This document shows positions 35,377 through 44,531 of a DNA stretch of 64,000 nucleotides, in pieces; the stretch's first letter is position 1; each line of letters starts with the position of its first letter. The stretch covers positions 1,612,001-1,676,000 of the forward strand of contig CAWFHL010000001.1 in the NCBI GenBank assembly GCA_963815645.1, in the 5' to 3' direction. Origin of the DNA: JBBRHQ01 sp963815645 (lineage in GTDB: Bacteria; Actinomycetota; Thermoleophilia; Solirubrobacterales; 70-9). A program made the position numbers and the translations under genes. The notes beneath the pieces are model-generated. The model saw only the letters and a program-made list of their open reading frames with translations, was not told the DNA's origin and ran no database searches.

Positions 35377-36606
35377 CTACCAGCTGACCGGCAGCGTCTT
35401 TAGCTGGTTGACGAAGGGGGAAAGCGCCTGCGCCGGCTCGCCGGCAATCCGCATCTCGGGGTAGCGCTTCAGCGTCTCCTCAAAGAGCACCTTCAGCTCG
35501 AGGCGGGCCAGGGCCGAGCCCAGGCAGAAGTGCCGCCCTCCCGCGCCGAAGGCCTGGTGGTCAGGGTTTCGGAGCACGTCGAAGCGGTCGGGGTCCTCGT
35601 AGACGTCCTCGTCGCGATTGCTGGAGACGTACCACATCACCACCTTGTCGCCGTCCGCGATCGGGCAGCCGGCGATCTCGGTGTCCCCCATCGCGGTGCG
35701 GCGGAAGTGGGCGAAGGCGGGGAACATCCGCAGGCACTCCTCGACCGCGCCGGGGATCAGGGCGGGATCCTTGGCCAGCATCTCCATCTGGTCGGGGTTC
35801 TCCATCATTGCCCGCATGCCGCTCGTATAGGTCGCCTTGGTGCTGTCGTTGCCGGCGGCGACGAGCAGGAAGAAGCCCATGACGATCTCCTCCTCGGCGA
35901 GCTTCTCGCCCTCGATCTCGGCGTGGATGAGGACGCTGGTCAGGTCGTCGGTCGGGTTCTCGCGCCGCTCGGCGATCATCGCCCTGACCCGCTCGAAGAT
36001 CTGCGGGATGTCCTCGTGGACGATGCCTTCGGCCCCGCCCGGGTTGAGGTCTGGGTCGCCGAGCCCCAGCGTCGTGTTCATCAAGGTCGCCCAGGCCTCG
36101 TCCTCCGACTCGGGGATGCCCATGAAGCTGCCGATCACCCGCGAGACCACCGGCTGGGCCACGTCGGTGACCAGATCGCACTCTCCCCGCGCGGCGATCC
36201 CGTCCAGCACCCGCTCGGCGATTGCCCTGATCTCTCCCTCGTGCTCGGCGATCCGCTTCGGCGTGAAGCCGCGCTGGAAGAGCATCTTGATGCGGTCGTG
36301 CTTGGGGGGGTCCATGCCGATGAACATCGCCTGGACCAGCTCCAGCGGGAACTGATGGGTCAGCCCGGTGATCCCGCCCCGCTCGGAGGAGAAGGTCTGC
36401 CAGTCGAGGCTGACGGCGCGCACGTCCTCGGCCTTTGTCAACGACCAGAGCCCCTCCTCCTCGGGATAGTCGTGGATCTCACTCCAGTGCACTGGACACT
36501 CCCGGCGCAGGCGGCGGAAGGTCTCGTGGGGCGGCCCGTCGGCCCATTCGTCCCGGTCGACCACCGAGAGCTCCTCGAGCGTCTTCTGCTGGGGCTCGGC
36601 TGCCAC
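35377..36606 (-). CDS. Cytochrome P450 (second paralogue)
   Basis: 409 residues from GTG 36606, 6 nt after TAGTGT (36618-36613), leaderless. It aligns with the P450 at 24.7 kb over its whole length: DGPPHETFRRLRRECPVHW, I-helix VAAGNDSTKATY, EECLR in the K-helix, and FGAGGRHFCLG with heme Cys361. The two are clearly paralogues and probably share a substrate class, but they lie 10 kb apart on opposite strands and neither has a redox-partner gene nearby. Substrate unknown; terpenoid, sterol or fatty-acid hydroxylation is plausible. Confidence 0.93.
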   Translation of the reverse strand: MAAEPQQKTLEELSVVDRDEWADGPPHETFRRLRRECPVHWSEIHDYPEEEGLWSLTKAEDVRAVSLDWQTFSSERGGITGLTHQFPLELVQAMFIGMDPPKHDRIKMLFQRGFTPKRIAEHEGEIRAIAERVLDGIAARGECDLVTDVAQPVVSRVIGSFMGIPESEDEAWATLMNTTLGLGDPDLNPGGAEGIVHEDIPQIFERVRAMIAERRENPTDDLTSVLIHAEIEGEKLAEEEIVMGFFLLVAAGNDSTKATYTSGMRAMMENPDQMEMLAKDPALIPGAVEECLRMFPAFAHFRRTAMGDTEIAGCPIADGDKVVMWYVSSNRDEDVYEDPDRFDVLRNPDHQAFGAGGRHFCLGSALARLELKVLFEETLKRYPEMRIAGEPAQALSPFVNQLKTLPVSW

Positions 36607-36689
36607 GATCTCACACTACTCGCTGGTAACGGGTCTCGCTTGACTTCCCGGCCCGGTCGGCTACCCTGACACCAGGCAGGGAGTCGGGC

Positions 36690-37214
36690 GTGATAGAGAA
36701 ACGGATCTGGTTCGGCAGGGGAACGGCGGTGATGGTCGCGTTGCTGGCCCTCGGGCTGGTGCTCTGCGCCGCGGTGTTCGGCGCCACCAAGACCGCCAGG
36801 GTCGTCGACCCCAAGCGAGACTCATCCGATCCCGTCTGCGACGTGCTGAAGGCGACCTCGAAGCTGGCGAAGCGAGGCAGGGTCGTTCATACGGTGACGA
36901 TGCGGGGCACCACCAGCAAGCTCACCGCCCCCTCGATCATCATCAAGAGCGGGCCTTTCCGCGCAGGCGTCAGCGCCAACTTCGGCGTTCTCAGCCCCTT
37001 CGCCGAGACCGCAAGGACCAGCTTCACCGGCCACCACCACACGATCGTGATGAGCTTTAAGCGGAGCGCCGTCGCCGAACAGGTGGGCAACAAGAATCGC
37101 TACTACTGGGCCGTTTACACCTGTTCGGGACCTGGAAAGGTGGATCGGGCTCCTGACACCGGAAGCAGGCGACAGGCGCTGAAGCAGCCCCGGCGGCATC
37201 ACCACCACCACTGA
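36690..37214 (+). CDS. Membrane-anchored or exported protein, unknown function
   Basis: 174 residues from GTG 36690 with AGGGAG 6 nt upstream and a TACCCT box at 36661-36666. One hydrophobic segment at residues 14-31 (VMVALLALGLVLCAAVF) would act as signal peptide or anchor. The mature part has two Cys (PVCDV and YTCSG), several beta-strand-like stretches and a basic, His-rich end with five consecutive His; that tail might bind metal. No family is recognised. Confidence 0.5.
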   Translation: MIEKRIWFGRGTAVMVALLALGLVLCAAVFGATKTARVVDPKRDSSDPVCDVLKATSKLAKRGRVVHTVTMRGTTSKLTAPSIIIKSGPFRAGVSANFGVLSPFAETARTSFTGHHHTIVMSFKRSAVAEQVGNKNRYYWAVYTCSGPGKVDRAPDTGSRRQALKQPRRHHHHH

Positions 37215-37252
37215 GCTGAGCCGCGCGGCTCGGCCTGGCAGAATCGCGCCCG

Positions 37253-38650
37253 GTGAGCGACAAGGAGGAGACAGGAGCGGACGGGGCCGGACTGCACGAG
37301 ACGGGGGGGATGCACCGTTTCGGGCCGGACGACCAGGCGCTTGCGCAGCGCGTCTCCCGCTACGTCGAGCGCCGCCTCGCCGAGCCCGCCGGACTCGGAC
37401 CGCCCAGGTCGGAGGACGAGCTTGGACGCCTCGCCGGCCGGACGATCACCGAGGACGGGCTGGGCGCGGAGGAGGCCTTCCGGATCTTCGAGGAGGTGCT
37501 GGCGCCGGCCTGCATCAACACCAGTCATCCCCGCTTCCTCAGCTTCGTCCCCAACTCCCCCACAACCGCAGCGATCCTCTTCGACCTCGCGGTCTCGGCC
37601 TCGGCGATCTCCGCCGATTGGTGGATCGAGGCCTCTGGCGCAGTTCACGCGGAGAATGAGGCGCTGGCCTGGATCGCGCGCGTCCTCGGCCTCCCCGGCG
37701 GAGCCGGCGGAGTCTTCGTCAACGGGGGCACAGCGGGCAACCTGAGCGCCCTTGCGGTGGCGCGCGATGTCTGGCGGCGGCGGGGCGGCGGGGCGGGCCG
37801 CCCGGCGATCGCGATCACCGGCGGCGGCCATTCATCGCTGCGGCTCGCCGCCAGGATCATTGACGTCGAGGTGGTCGAGGTCGAGGCCGATGAGCGCGGC
37901 AGGATGCTCGGCCTCGCCCTCGGCGCGGCGCTCGATGCCGACCAGCGGGAGGTCTTCGCAGTCGCCGCCACGGCCGGCTCGACCAACTTCGGCGCGGTCG
38001 ACGAGCTCGACGCGATCGCCGCGATCTGCGAGCAGCGCGGCATCTGGATGCACGTCGATGGCGCCTACGGCGGCGCCGGGGTCCTCGTCCCCAGCGCCCG
38101 ACCCCTGTTCGCCGGGATAGAGCGGGCCGATTCCTTCGTCGTCGATCCTCACAAGTGGCTGTTCGCACCGTTCGACTGCGCCGCGCTTCTCTACCGCGAG
38201 CCCGGCCTCGCCGCCGCCGCCTTCACCCAGAGGGCGGAATACATCGACGTGATCGAGGACCGCGCCGAGTGGAACCCCTCCGACTTCGCCATCCATCTGA
38301 CCCGGCGTGCCCGTGGGATGCCGCTGTGGTTCTCGCTTGCGGCGAACGGGTGGCGCCCCTACGTCGAGGCGATCGAGCACTGCATCGGCCTGGCGCGAAG
38401 GGCGGCCGAGATGATCGAGGCCGCGCCCGGGTTGGAGCTCTACTGCCCGCCCGAGCTCTCGGTGGTTGTCTTCCGGCGCCTCGGCTGGGAGCCGGTCGAC
38501 TACCAGCGCTGGTCGGAGAGCGCCCTGGTCCGCGGTCTTACGATGGCCGCGCCGACCAGCTGGCGAGGAGAGACCCTGCTGCGGTTCTGCTTCATCAACC
38601 CGACCATCACCGAGCAGGAGATCGTCGAGATCCTCGCCTCACTCGAGTGA
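37253..38650 (+). CDS. PLP-dependent group II amino acid decarboxylase
   Basis: 465 residues from GTG 37253; a CAGAAT box ends 8 nt upstream. Fold-type I PLP enzyme: FVNGGTAGNLSALAVAR binds the cofactor phosphate, HVDGAYGGAGVLVP holds the Asp and Ala of the PLP pocket, and DPHKWLF carries Lys301, which forms the Schiff base. TNFGAVDELDAIA matches group II decarboxylases (aromatic L-amino acid, glutamate and related). It would make an amine and CO2 from an amino acid; which one cannot be told. The palindrome CCTCACTCGAGTGAGG covers its stop. Confidence 0.88.
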   Translation: MSDKEETGADGAGLHETGGMHRFGPDDQALAQRVSRYVERRLAEPAGLGPPRSEDELGRLAGRTITEDGLGAEEAFRIFEEVLAPACINTSHPRFLSFVPNSPTTAAILFDLAVSASAISADWWIEASGAVHAENEALAWIARVLGLPGGAGGVFVNGGTAGNLSALAVARDVWRRRGGGAGRPAIAITGGGHSSLRLAARIIDVEVVEVEADERGRMLGLALGAALDADQREVFAVAATAGSTNFGAVDELDAIAAICEQRGIWMHVDGAYGGAGVLVPSARPLFAGIERADSFVVDPHKWLFAPFDCAALLYREPGLAAAAFTQRAEYIDVIEDRAEWNPSDFAIHLTRRARGMPLWFSLAANGWRPYVEAIEHCIGLARRAAEMIEAAPGLELYCPPELSVVVFRRLGWEPVDYQRWSESALVRGLTMAAPTSWRGETLLRFCFINPTITEQEIVEILASLE

Positions 38651-38652
38651 GG
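38637..38652. terminator. 16-bp perfect palindrome over a stop codon
   Basis: CCTCACTCGAGTGAGG is self-complementary and contains the TGA of the decarboxylase; the convergent phoD stop is 8 bp beyond. As RNA it folds to a 6-bp stem with a TCGA loop. Confidence 0.35.
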
Positions 38653-38659
38653 GCGGCCT

Positions 38660-40258
38660 CTAGATCTGCTGCAGCTCGGGAGTTCCGGCTTCGACCTTGA
38701 ACTTGGCCAGGTTGTGCGCCGGGCTGTGGGCCGTCTGAGTCCCCACGGCTCGGAATTGGCCGACCACCGATTCCTTGCTGACCGTCACGACGCAATAGCC
38801 GCGGCTCTCGAAGTCGGCGTAGATCGTGTGCGGGTCGGCCTGCTGTCGAAGGATTTCCAGAACCGAGGCGGGGTAGTTGAGCTCCTCCGGAAGCCCCAGC
38901 GAGGTCGCCGAACCGCCGACCAGCTCGACTCCGATCGGGTCGCCGCTCTGCTCGCCGTTGGTGCTCAGGTTGCCGGCGATGAAGGTGTGGATATCGCCGC
39001 TCAGCACGACCAGGTTCTTTAGGTTCTTGTCGTGGAAGTGGCCGAGGATCTCCTGGCGCTCGGCCGAGTAGCCATCCCACTGGTCCTGGTTGGCGTGCTT
39101 CCCCGCCATCGCGTCGAGTGCCATCACCATCGTCTCGCTCCCCCAGAGCTTCCACTTCGCCTTCGAGCTGGGGACGGCATGCTTGAACCACGCCTTCTGC
39201 TTCGAGCCGAGGTAGGCGCGTCCCGGTAGTAGGTCGTCGGGACACTCGGTCAGCTGGACGTCGGCACAGGGCTGCTGATCGCGGTACTGGCGCTGATCGG
39301 TGAGGAACAGCTCGACGAGGCCCCCGACGCGCAGCGACCCGTAGATCTCGTTCGGATGGCCCCTGTGCTGCATCCGCGGCATCGCCTCGAAGAAGGCCCG
39401 GTAGCCGTTGCGGCGGCGGGCGCCGAACGGGACCCTGCGGTCGTAGGTGTTGTTGTTCTCCTTGTGGACGGGATCGGTCGAGGCGGAGTCGGGCTGGGTT
39501 CCGGCGTAGTTGTCCTCGACCTCGTGGTCGTCCCAGACCGATACGAAGGGATAGGCCGCGTGCAGGTCCTGGAGGTTGGGGTCCGTCTGGTAGAGGCGGT
39601 ACTTCTGCCGGTACTCCGCGAGTGTCTGCACGTCGCCGTCGTGGTTCTTGCCCGTCTTGTCAGTTCGCCCCGCCGGGCCCGGGTAGTAGTGATGCTCATA
39701 GATGTAGTCACCGAGGCAGAGGACGAGGTCGAGGTCCCTCTCCTTGGCGAGCGCCGCCTGGGCCGTGTAGTAGCCGGCCTCGTAACTCTGGCAGGAGTAG
39801 AAGCCGATCCTGATCGGCTGCTTCGAGTCGTGCGGGGGAAGGGTCCTGAAGCACCCGACCCGGGAATGCTTCTCTTTGGTCTGGAAGCGGTAGTGGTACT
39901 CGTGGCCGGGCTTCAGCCCGCCGATCCGCGTGTGCACGGTGAAGTCGCGGCTCTGCTTTGCGGTGACCAGGCGCTTGGCCACCAGCCGGCGGAAGTGCTT
40001 GTCCTCGGCGACCTCGAGCCGCAGTCGCGAGGAGCGCTCGATGCCGCTGAGCCGGGTCCAGAGGGTGATCGCCCTCGGGGAAGGCACGCCGGAGGCGACA
40101 CCGTGGGCGAACTTTCCCTCGCGCGCCAGCGGCAGCCTGCGGTTGCGCGCCAGGGCGACGTAGTTGACCGGGCCGGCCAGGGCGAGGCCGGCGCCCGCGC
40201 CGGCGATCAAAAATTCACGGCGGCGGACGCCCCTATGGGTGTCGAACGGACTCTGCAA
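38660..40258 (-). CDS. phoD: Alkaline phosphatase D (PhoD family), Tat-exported
   Basis: 532 residues. The N-terminus has a twin-arginine signal (RRREFLIAGAGAGLALAG). An N-terminal Ig-like domain (ITLWTRLSG, HEYHYRFQT) precedes the metallophosphatase, which shows YSCQSYEAGYY, LCLGDYIYEH, SVWDDHEVEDNYAG and LSGDIHTF in order, the metal ligands of the PhoD family (Fe/Ca enzymes). It releases phosphate from phosphomono- and diesters outside the cell. The TTG start at 40258 is preceded by GGGGG. No Pho-box-like 11-bp repeat is evident in the short upstream gap. Confidence 0.92.
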   Translation of the reverse strand: MQSPFDTHRGVRRREFLIAGAGAGLALAGPVNYVALARNRRLPLAREGKFAHGVASGVPSPRAITLWTRLSGIERSSRLRLEVAEDKHFRRLVAKRLVTAKQSRDFTVHTRIGGLKPGHEYHYRFQTKEKHSRVGCFRTLPPHDSKQPIRIGFYSCQSYEAGYYTAQAALAKERDLDLVLCLGDYIYEHHYYPGPAGRTDKTGKNHDGDVQTLAEYRQKYRLYQTDPNLQDLHAAYPFVSVWDDHEVEDNYAGTQPDSASTDPVHKENNNTYDRRVPFGARRRNGYRAFFEAMPRMQHRGHPNEIYGSLRVGGLVELFLTDQRQYRDQQPCADVQLTECPDDLLPGRAYLGSKQKAWFKHAVPSSKAKWKLWGSETMVMALDAMAGKHANQDQWDGYSAERQEILGHFHDKNLKNLVVLSGDIHTFIAGNLSTNGEQSGDPIGVELVGGSATSLGLPEELNYPASVLEILRQQADPHTIYADFESRGYCVVTVSKESVVGQFRAVGTQTAHSPAHNLAKFKVEAGTPELQQI

Positions 40259-40352
40259 CTGAATTACCCCCTGCTGCTTGGCTTGAATGGGCTCCTCTGA
40301 CGCTATAACGGAAACGCTTCTCAGCCAAGTTTGTTTCGGATCTTTCCCTGAT

Positions 40353-41631
40353 TTAGGGGAGGGGCACGCCCGAGGCGGGTCGTTCGGAGAGTTCGCGCTC
40401 TCCGTGCCGGGATCCGGTCAGCATGCGGGTCTCGCGGGGGAGGAGGGCGACCGCCGTCACCAGGAAAGCGAGCACGCAGCCGCCGATGAAGACCTCGACC
40501 GCGCCGAGAGCCGCGGCCAGCGGGCCGGCGAGCAGGTAGCCGAGCGGCAGCAGCCCGAGCGAGACCATCCAGTCGTAGGAGGTGACCCTGGAGAGCCTGC
40601 TCGGGGGGATCCGGTCGGCGAGCGCGGTCAACCACCAGACGTCGAAGAGGGCGATCCCGACGCCGGCGACGATCAGCGCCGGGATGACCAGGAGAAGGGT
40701 GAGGCCGGCTGCATAGAGCATCATCGCCGGGGGCCAGGCGAGCAGGAAGAGCATCCCCAGTCTCAGCGGGTAGCGCGGCTTCCAGCCCACCCCGATCAGC
40801 GAGCCGATCACCAGCCCCGCGCCGAAGGCCGCGGCGACGGCGCCGTAGACGCCGACGTCCCCGTACTGCTGCTTGCCGATCACAGGCCCGAGTACGTACC
40901 AGGGCGCCAGCGCGACGAACAGCGAGACGGAGATCGCGGCGAGCGTCACCCAGACCCAGGCCCGGGAGCGGACCTCGCGGTATCCGTCGCGAAGCTCGCT
41001 CGAGGACCCCACCGCTCTCCGGCTCGGCCTCCTCGCCGCGCGCCCGTGGCCTGACCCGGGAGAGGAAGATGGCGCTCAGCAGGAAGGTCACGGCGTCGAT
41101 CGCGAAGGCGGCGCCGGCGCCCACCCCGACGACCAGCACCGCCGCCAGCGCCGGGCCGGCGAAGTCGGCGAAGCTCAAGAACATCGAGGTGACGGCGTTC
41201 GCTTCCTGGATGTCCTCCTCGGGGACGGTCTGCGGAAGCAGCCCACTGGCGGCCGGACGGAAGAAGGCCTCTGCGAAGCCGAAGAGGATCTCGATCGCGA
41301 CGATCTGCCAGATCTCGACAGTGCCGGTGAAGATCAGCACGGCGAGAAGTCCGTGAAGCCCGAACCTGGCCAAGTCGGTGACGATCATCAGGCGGTGGCG
41401 GGGCAGCCGGTCCGCCCAGACGCCGCCGATCATCAGGAAGGCCACCAGCGGAATGGCATGCGCGGCGAGTACCACCCCGAGGTCGGTGGGGCTCCCGGTG
41501 AGGTCGATCACGAACAGCGCGATCGCCACCGTGACGATCGCATCGCCCAGCCCGCTCGCCGACTGGGCAAGCCATAGAAAGCGGAAGTCTCGGTGCCTGA
41601 GGACCCGCAGAGGCCGTCGGAGTCGTGCCAT
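40353..41631 (-). CDS. MFS transporter (enterobactin exporter-like/MFS_3 type), one frameshift
   Basis: ATG 41631 opens LRHRDFRFLWLAQSASGLGD, typical of the MFS_3 group, then six hydrophobic segments. After SRVRPRARGEEAEPESGG the reading must shift once near 41006-41012, where removing one G from a run of four joins SSSELRDGYREVRSRAW in the frame that ends at 40353. The second half has ALAPWYVLGPV and further membrane spans with a DVWWLTALADRIP segment. Repaired length about 425 residues, about 12 spans. Exporter of unknown small molecules; divergent from the MBL-rhodanese gene. Confidence 0.8.
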
Positions 41632-41689
41632 CAGGCCGACAGATTGAAGCAGGGCGAAGCGGGCTCGCTTGTCGGGCTATCGTGGACAG

Positions 41690-43069
41690 GTGCTGTTCCG
41701 CCAGATCCTGCACGAGGACCTCGCCTGCGCCTCATATCTGGTCGGCGACTCCGACGCGGGGTCGCCGCGGTGGTCGACCCCCAGTGGGACATCGACCCCT
41801 ACCTGCGGCTCAGCCGACTGCACGGGGTGCGCATCGAGCACGTGCTGGAGACCCACAATCATGCCGACCACGTGTCCGGGCACGGGCGCCTCGTCCGCGC
41901 CACCGGGGCAGTCGATCCATGTCAGCGCCCGGGCCGGGGCCGAGTACCCGCACGAGGCCTTCGGCGATGGCTGGACGCTGCAGCTGGGCACGGTGACGAT
42001 CGAGGCGATCGGGACGCCCGGCCACCGCCCCGAGCACACCTCCTTCCTGCTGCGCGACGGCGGCCGCGCCGCCGATCCCTGGGCCGTGCTGACCGGCGAC
42101 TCGCTGTTCGTCGGCGACGTCGCCCGGCCGGATCTGGCGATCGATCCAGAGCAGGGCGCGGCGCAGATCTACCACTCGCTGCACGAGCGCCTCTTCTCAC
42201 TTCCGGATAGCGTTGAGGTCTGGCCGGGGCACCTCGGCGGCTCGCTCTGCGGAAGCTCCGGCATCGACAACAAGTCCTCCTCGACGATCGGCTTCGAGCG
42301 AGAGCACAATCGCGCCCTCGGCTTCGCCACCGAGGAGGAGTTCGTCGCGGATTCGCTCGGTTCGCTCGGCGATCCGCCGCCCAACGTCGAGCAGATAGTC
42401 GCGCTGAACCGGGGGCCGCTGCTCGAGGAGCTGGGCACCCCGACGCTGCTGACCCCCCGCGCGGTCGAGGTCGCGATCGCCGCAGGGGCCCAGGTGATAG
42501 ACGCCCGCACAAACGAGCAGTTCGACGAGGCCCACATCCCCGGAGCCCTCAGCGCCTCGGCCTACGACACCGGCTTCGGGACCAAGGTCGCCAGGATCGT
42601 CCCCGGCGACATCGAGCTGATCGTCGTCGCCGCCTCGGATGGCTACGAGATGGAGGCCTCTGAGCTGCTCGCCTCGGTCGGCCTCCGAGTGCGCGGGTTC
42701 CTCGATGGAGGCATGACCGCCTGGCGCTCCGAAGGCCGCCCCGTGCAGAGGCTGGAGCTGATCGACCCCGAAGGGCTGGCCGGGCGGCTCGACGACGGCG
42801 AGGAGCTCGCCGTCCTAGATGTCCGCGACGCCGGCGAGTTCGCGGCCGGCCACATCCCCGGCGCACTCCACATCCCCTACGGGGAGCTCCCATCACGAAT
42901 CGGCGAGCTCTCCCACGATGCTCCGATCGCGGCGATCTGCAGCGGCGGGAAGCGCAGCGGCCTCGCCGCTTCGATTCTCCAGCGCGAGGGATTCGCAGGG
43001 GTGATCCACGTCGGACACGGCGGGGTCGGCGTCTGGGCGAGTGGGGGTCACCCGCTCGTGCGGTGCTGA
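41690..43069 (+). CDS. MBL-fold persulfide dioxygenase-type protein with two rhodanese domains (compensated frameshift pair)
   Basis: GTG 41690 is 6 nt after TATCGT (41678-41683), leaderless. The frame is open throughout, but residues coded by about 41760-41905 make no sense in it; the next frame there reads VVDPQWDIDPYLRLSRLHG and HVLETHNHADHVSGHGRL, the beta-lactamase-fold metal motif H-x-H-x-D-H. Thus one base is missing near 41757-41761 (a G-run) and a compensating shift occurs near 41900-41910. The rest has GTPGHRPEHTSF and LTGDSLFVGDV. Rhodanese 1 (VIDARTNEQFDEAHIPG) lacks the catalytic Cys; rhodanese 2 has it (AICSGGKRSG). Role: persulfide/sulfide detoxification by analogy with ETHE1-rhodanese fusions. 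Confidence 0.82.
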   Translation: MLFRQILHEDLACASYLVGDSDAGSPRWSTPSGTSTPTCGSADCTGCASSTCWRPTIMPTTCPGTGASSAPPGQSIHVSARAGAEYPHEAFGDGWTLQLGTVTIEAIGTPGHRPEHTSFLLRDGGRAADPWAVLTGDSLFVGDVARPDLAIDPEQGAAQIYHSLHERLFSLPDSVEVWPGHLGGSLCGSSGIDNKSSSTIGFEREHNRALGFATEEEFVADSLGSLGDPPPNVEQIVALNRGPLLEELGTPTLLTPRAVEVAIAAGAQVIDARTNEQFDEAHIPGALSASAYDTGFGTKVARIVPGDIELIVVAASDGYEMEASELLASVGLRVRGFLDGGMTAWRSEGRPVQRLELIDPEGLAGRLDDGEELAVLDVRDAGEFAAGHIPGALHIPYGELPSRIGELSHDAPIAAICSGGKRSGLAASILQREGFAGVIHVGHGGVGVWASGGHPLVRC

Positions 43070-43086
43070 CCAGGGCCGCGAGCGGG

Positions 43087-44286
43087 CTACTCGGAGGTCT
43101 GCGGGGCCGGATCGTGGCGGACCCGCGAGCGCGCCTCGCCGTAGCTGATCGTCTCGTAGAGGATCATCGACCAGATCAGCGCCGTCGGGATTGCCAGGGC
43201 CGCCCAGGCAGGGATCGAGGTCGCCACGGGCACTAGCGCGAAGAGCAGGAGCGCCAGCCCGAGCCGCTGCCGGTTGAGGGTGTGGACGTTGCGGAGGCGG
43301 AAGGCGACGTGGGCGAGCAGGTATGTGGCCAGTCCGCCGAACAGCGCGAAGGCGGGAACCAGGTCGAGATGATGGTCGACATGCCCGAGGGTCTTCTTCA
43401 GTCCGAGGGCGACGAGGACGATCCCGGCGACCATCGGAAAGTGCAGGAAGGAGTAGGAATCCCGGGCCATCTCGTTCTGGACCCTGCCGACCTGGGCCCG
43501 CTCCAGCCGGCGCGTGGCGACGATCGCGACGACGTCGAAGTAGGCCCACCACATCGCCGCTGCCAGCACCGTGCCGAGGACCGCGACGGCGATCACACCG
43601 GCATCGACGCCGAACTCGGCGCCGACCCCGATCGCGACGATCGACTCGCCGAGGGCGATGATCACGATCAGGCCGTGCCGCTCGGCGAAATGGCGCGGCA
43701 CCAGCCGCCAGCCCTCGGCCCCGAACAGGTACGGGCCGCCCATGTCGAGCAGGATCGCGAGCAGCCAGACCGCTCCCTGCGCGACCCCGTTGAGAAGCGA
43801 GGCGGCGGCGAGCAGGCCGACCCCGATCGCGCTGCTGATCCCGAGCCCGACCACCGACTTGCGCAGCTTTGGATCGTCGCGGCTGGCCAGCAGGAAGAGG
43901 GCGATCTGCCCGGCCCGGACGACGGCGTAGGCGACGGCGAAGGTCAGTGCCAGGTCGTCGAATGCCTTCGGGACGCAGAGCGAGACGACCAGCAACCCGG
44001 CCATCGCGCCGAACATCGCGAAGCGGACCGCGCCTTCCTCGGGGTCGACGACACTGGTCAGCCAGGCGTAGCCGACCCAGGCCCACCAGAGGACGCCGAG
44101 CACGAGGATGCCCTGCGCCAGGCCCGACCAGGAGGGGTCGTGGGCCATCAGCGCCGTGCACTGGGTGATCGCCAGCACGAAGACGAGGTCGAAAAAGAGC
44201 TCGAGAGGCGTGACCTGCTCGCCGTCACGGAGGGTGGCGCTGAGGCGGCGATGGCTTGTGTCGGAACTCTCCAAGGCTGCACACAT
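43087..44286 (-). CDS. LtrA family membrane protein (low temperature requirement A)
   Basis: 399 residues from ATG 44286; an upstream in-frame ATG at 44376 has no better signal. About ten hydrophobic spans. The family motif TPLELFFDLVFVLAITQ stands near residue 25, LWWAWVGYAWLTS follows, and the LIVIIALGESIVAIG motif lies mid-protein, both diagnostic of PF06772. First seen in Listeria for growth at 4 C, the biochemical role is unknown. Converges on the MBL-rhodanese gene. Confidence 0.9.
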   Translation of the reverse strand: MCAALESSDTSHRRLSATLRDGEQVTPLELFFDLVFVLAITQCTALMAHDPSWSGLAQGILVLGVLWWAWVGYAWLTSVVDPEEGAVRFAMFGAMAGLLVVSLCVPKAFDDLALTFAVAYAVVRAGQIALFLLASRDDPKLRKSVVGLGISSAIGVGLLAAASLLNGVAQGAVWLLAILLDMGGPYLFGAEGWRLVPRHFAERHGLIVIIALGESIVAIGVGAEFGVDAGVIAVAVLGTVLAAAMWWAYFDVVAIVATRRLERAQVGRVQNEMARDSYSFLHFPMVAGIVLVALGLKKTLGHVDHHLDLVPAFALFGGLATYLLAHVAFRLRNVHTLNRQRLGLALLLFALVPVATSIPAWAALAIPTALIWSMILYETISYGEARSRVRHDPAPQTSE

Positions 44287-44411
44287 CCTGGCAATTCCGA
44301 ATTTTGTCCTGCTCGCGGTTCCGGCGATCTCGGTCGCCTCGAAGGCACCGCGACCGGGCCGCATCGTCTCCTCCAAGGCGGTCAGAGAGATCGAGGGCCC
44401 GCCCGGGACAG

Positions 44412-44531
44412 TACGTCAGCGCGGTGATTCCGCTCGAGCAGCGCCGGCTCAATCCGCGCCGCTGGCTGATCGGAGCGGTTCCGATCAGCCCCTCGCCGAG
44501 CCGTACCACCGCCTATACCTACTGCGGCTAG
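44412..44531 (+). pseudogene. Possible C-terminal remnant of an exported protein
   Basis: One frame reads YVSAVIPLEQRRLNPRRW, then LIGAVPISPSP and a TAYTYCG end with a stop at 44531. The style (strand, Arg/Pro turn, final Tyr-Cys) is like the C-terminus of small exported beta-proteins in this type of genome. Nothing upstream continues it and it lies in the 241-bp gap between LtrA and the next MFS gene. Uncertain. Confidence 0.25.

Noticed and set aside
37180..37214. Five consecutive His at a protein end, resembling a cloning tag
   Set aside because: Surrounding sequence is continuous natural coding DNA with no vector sequence; the codons alternate CAC/CAT.
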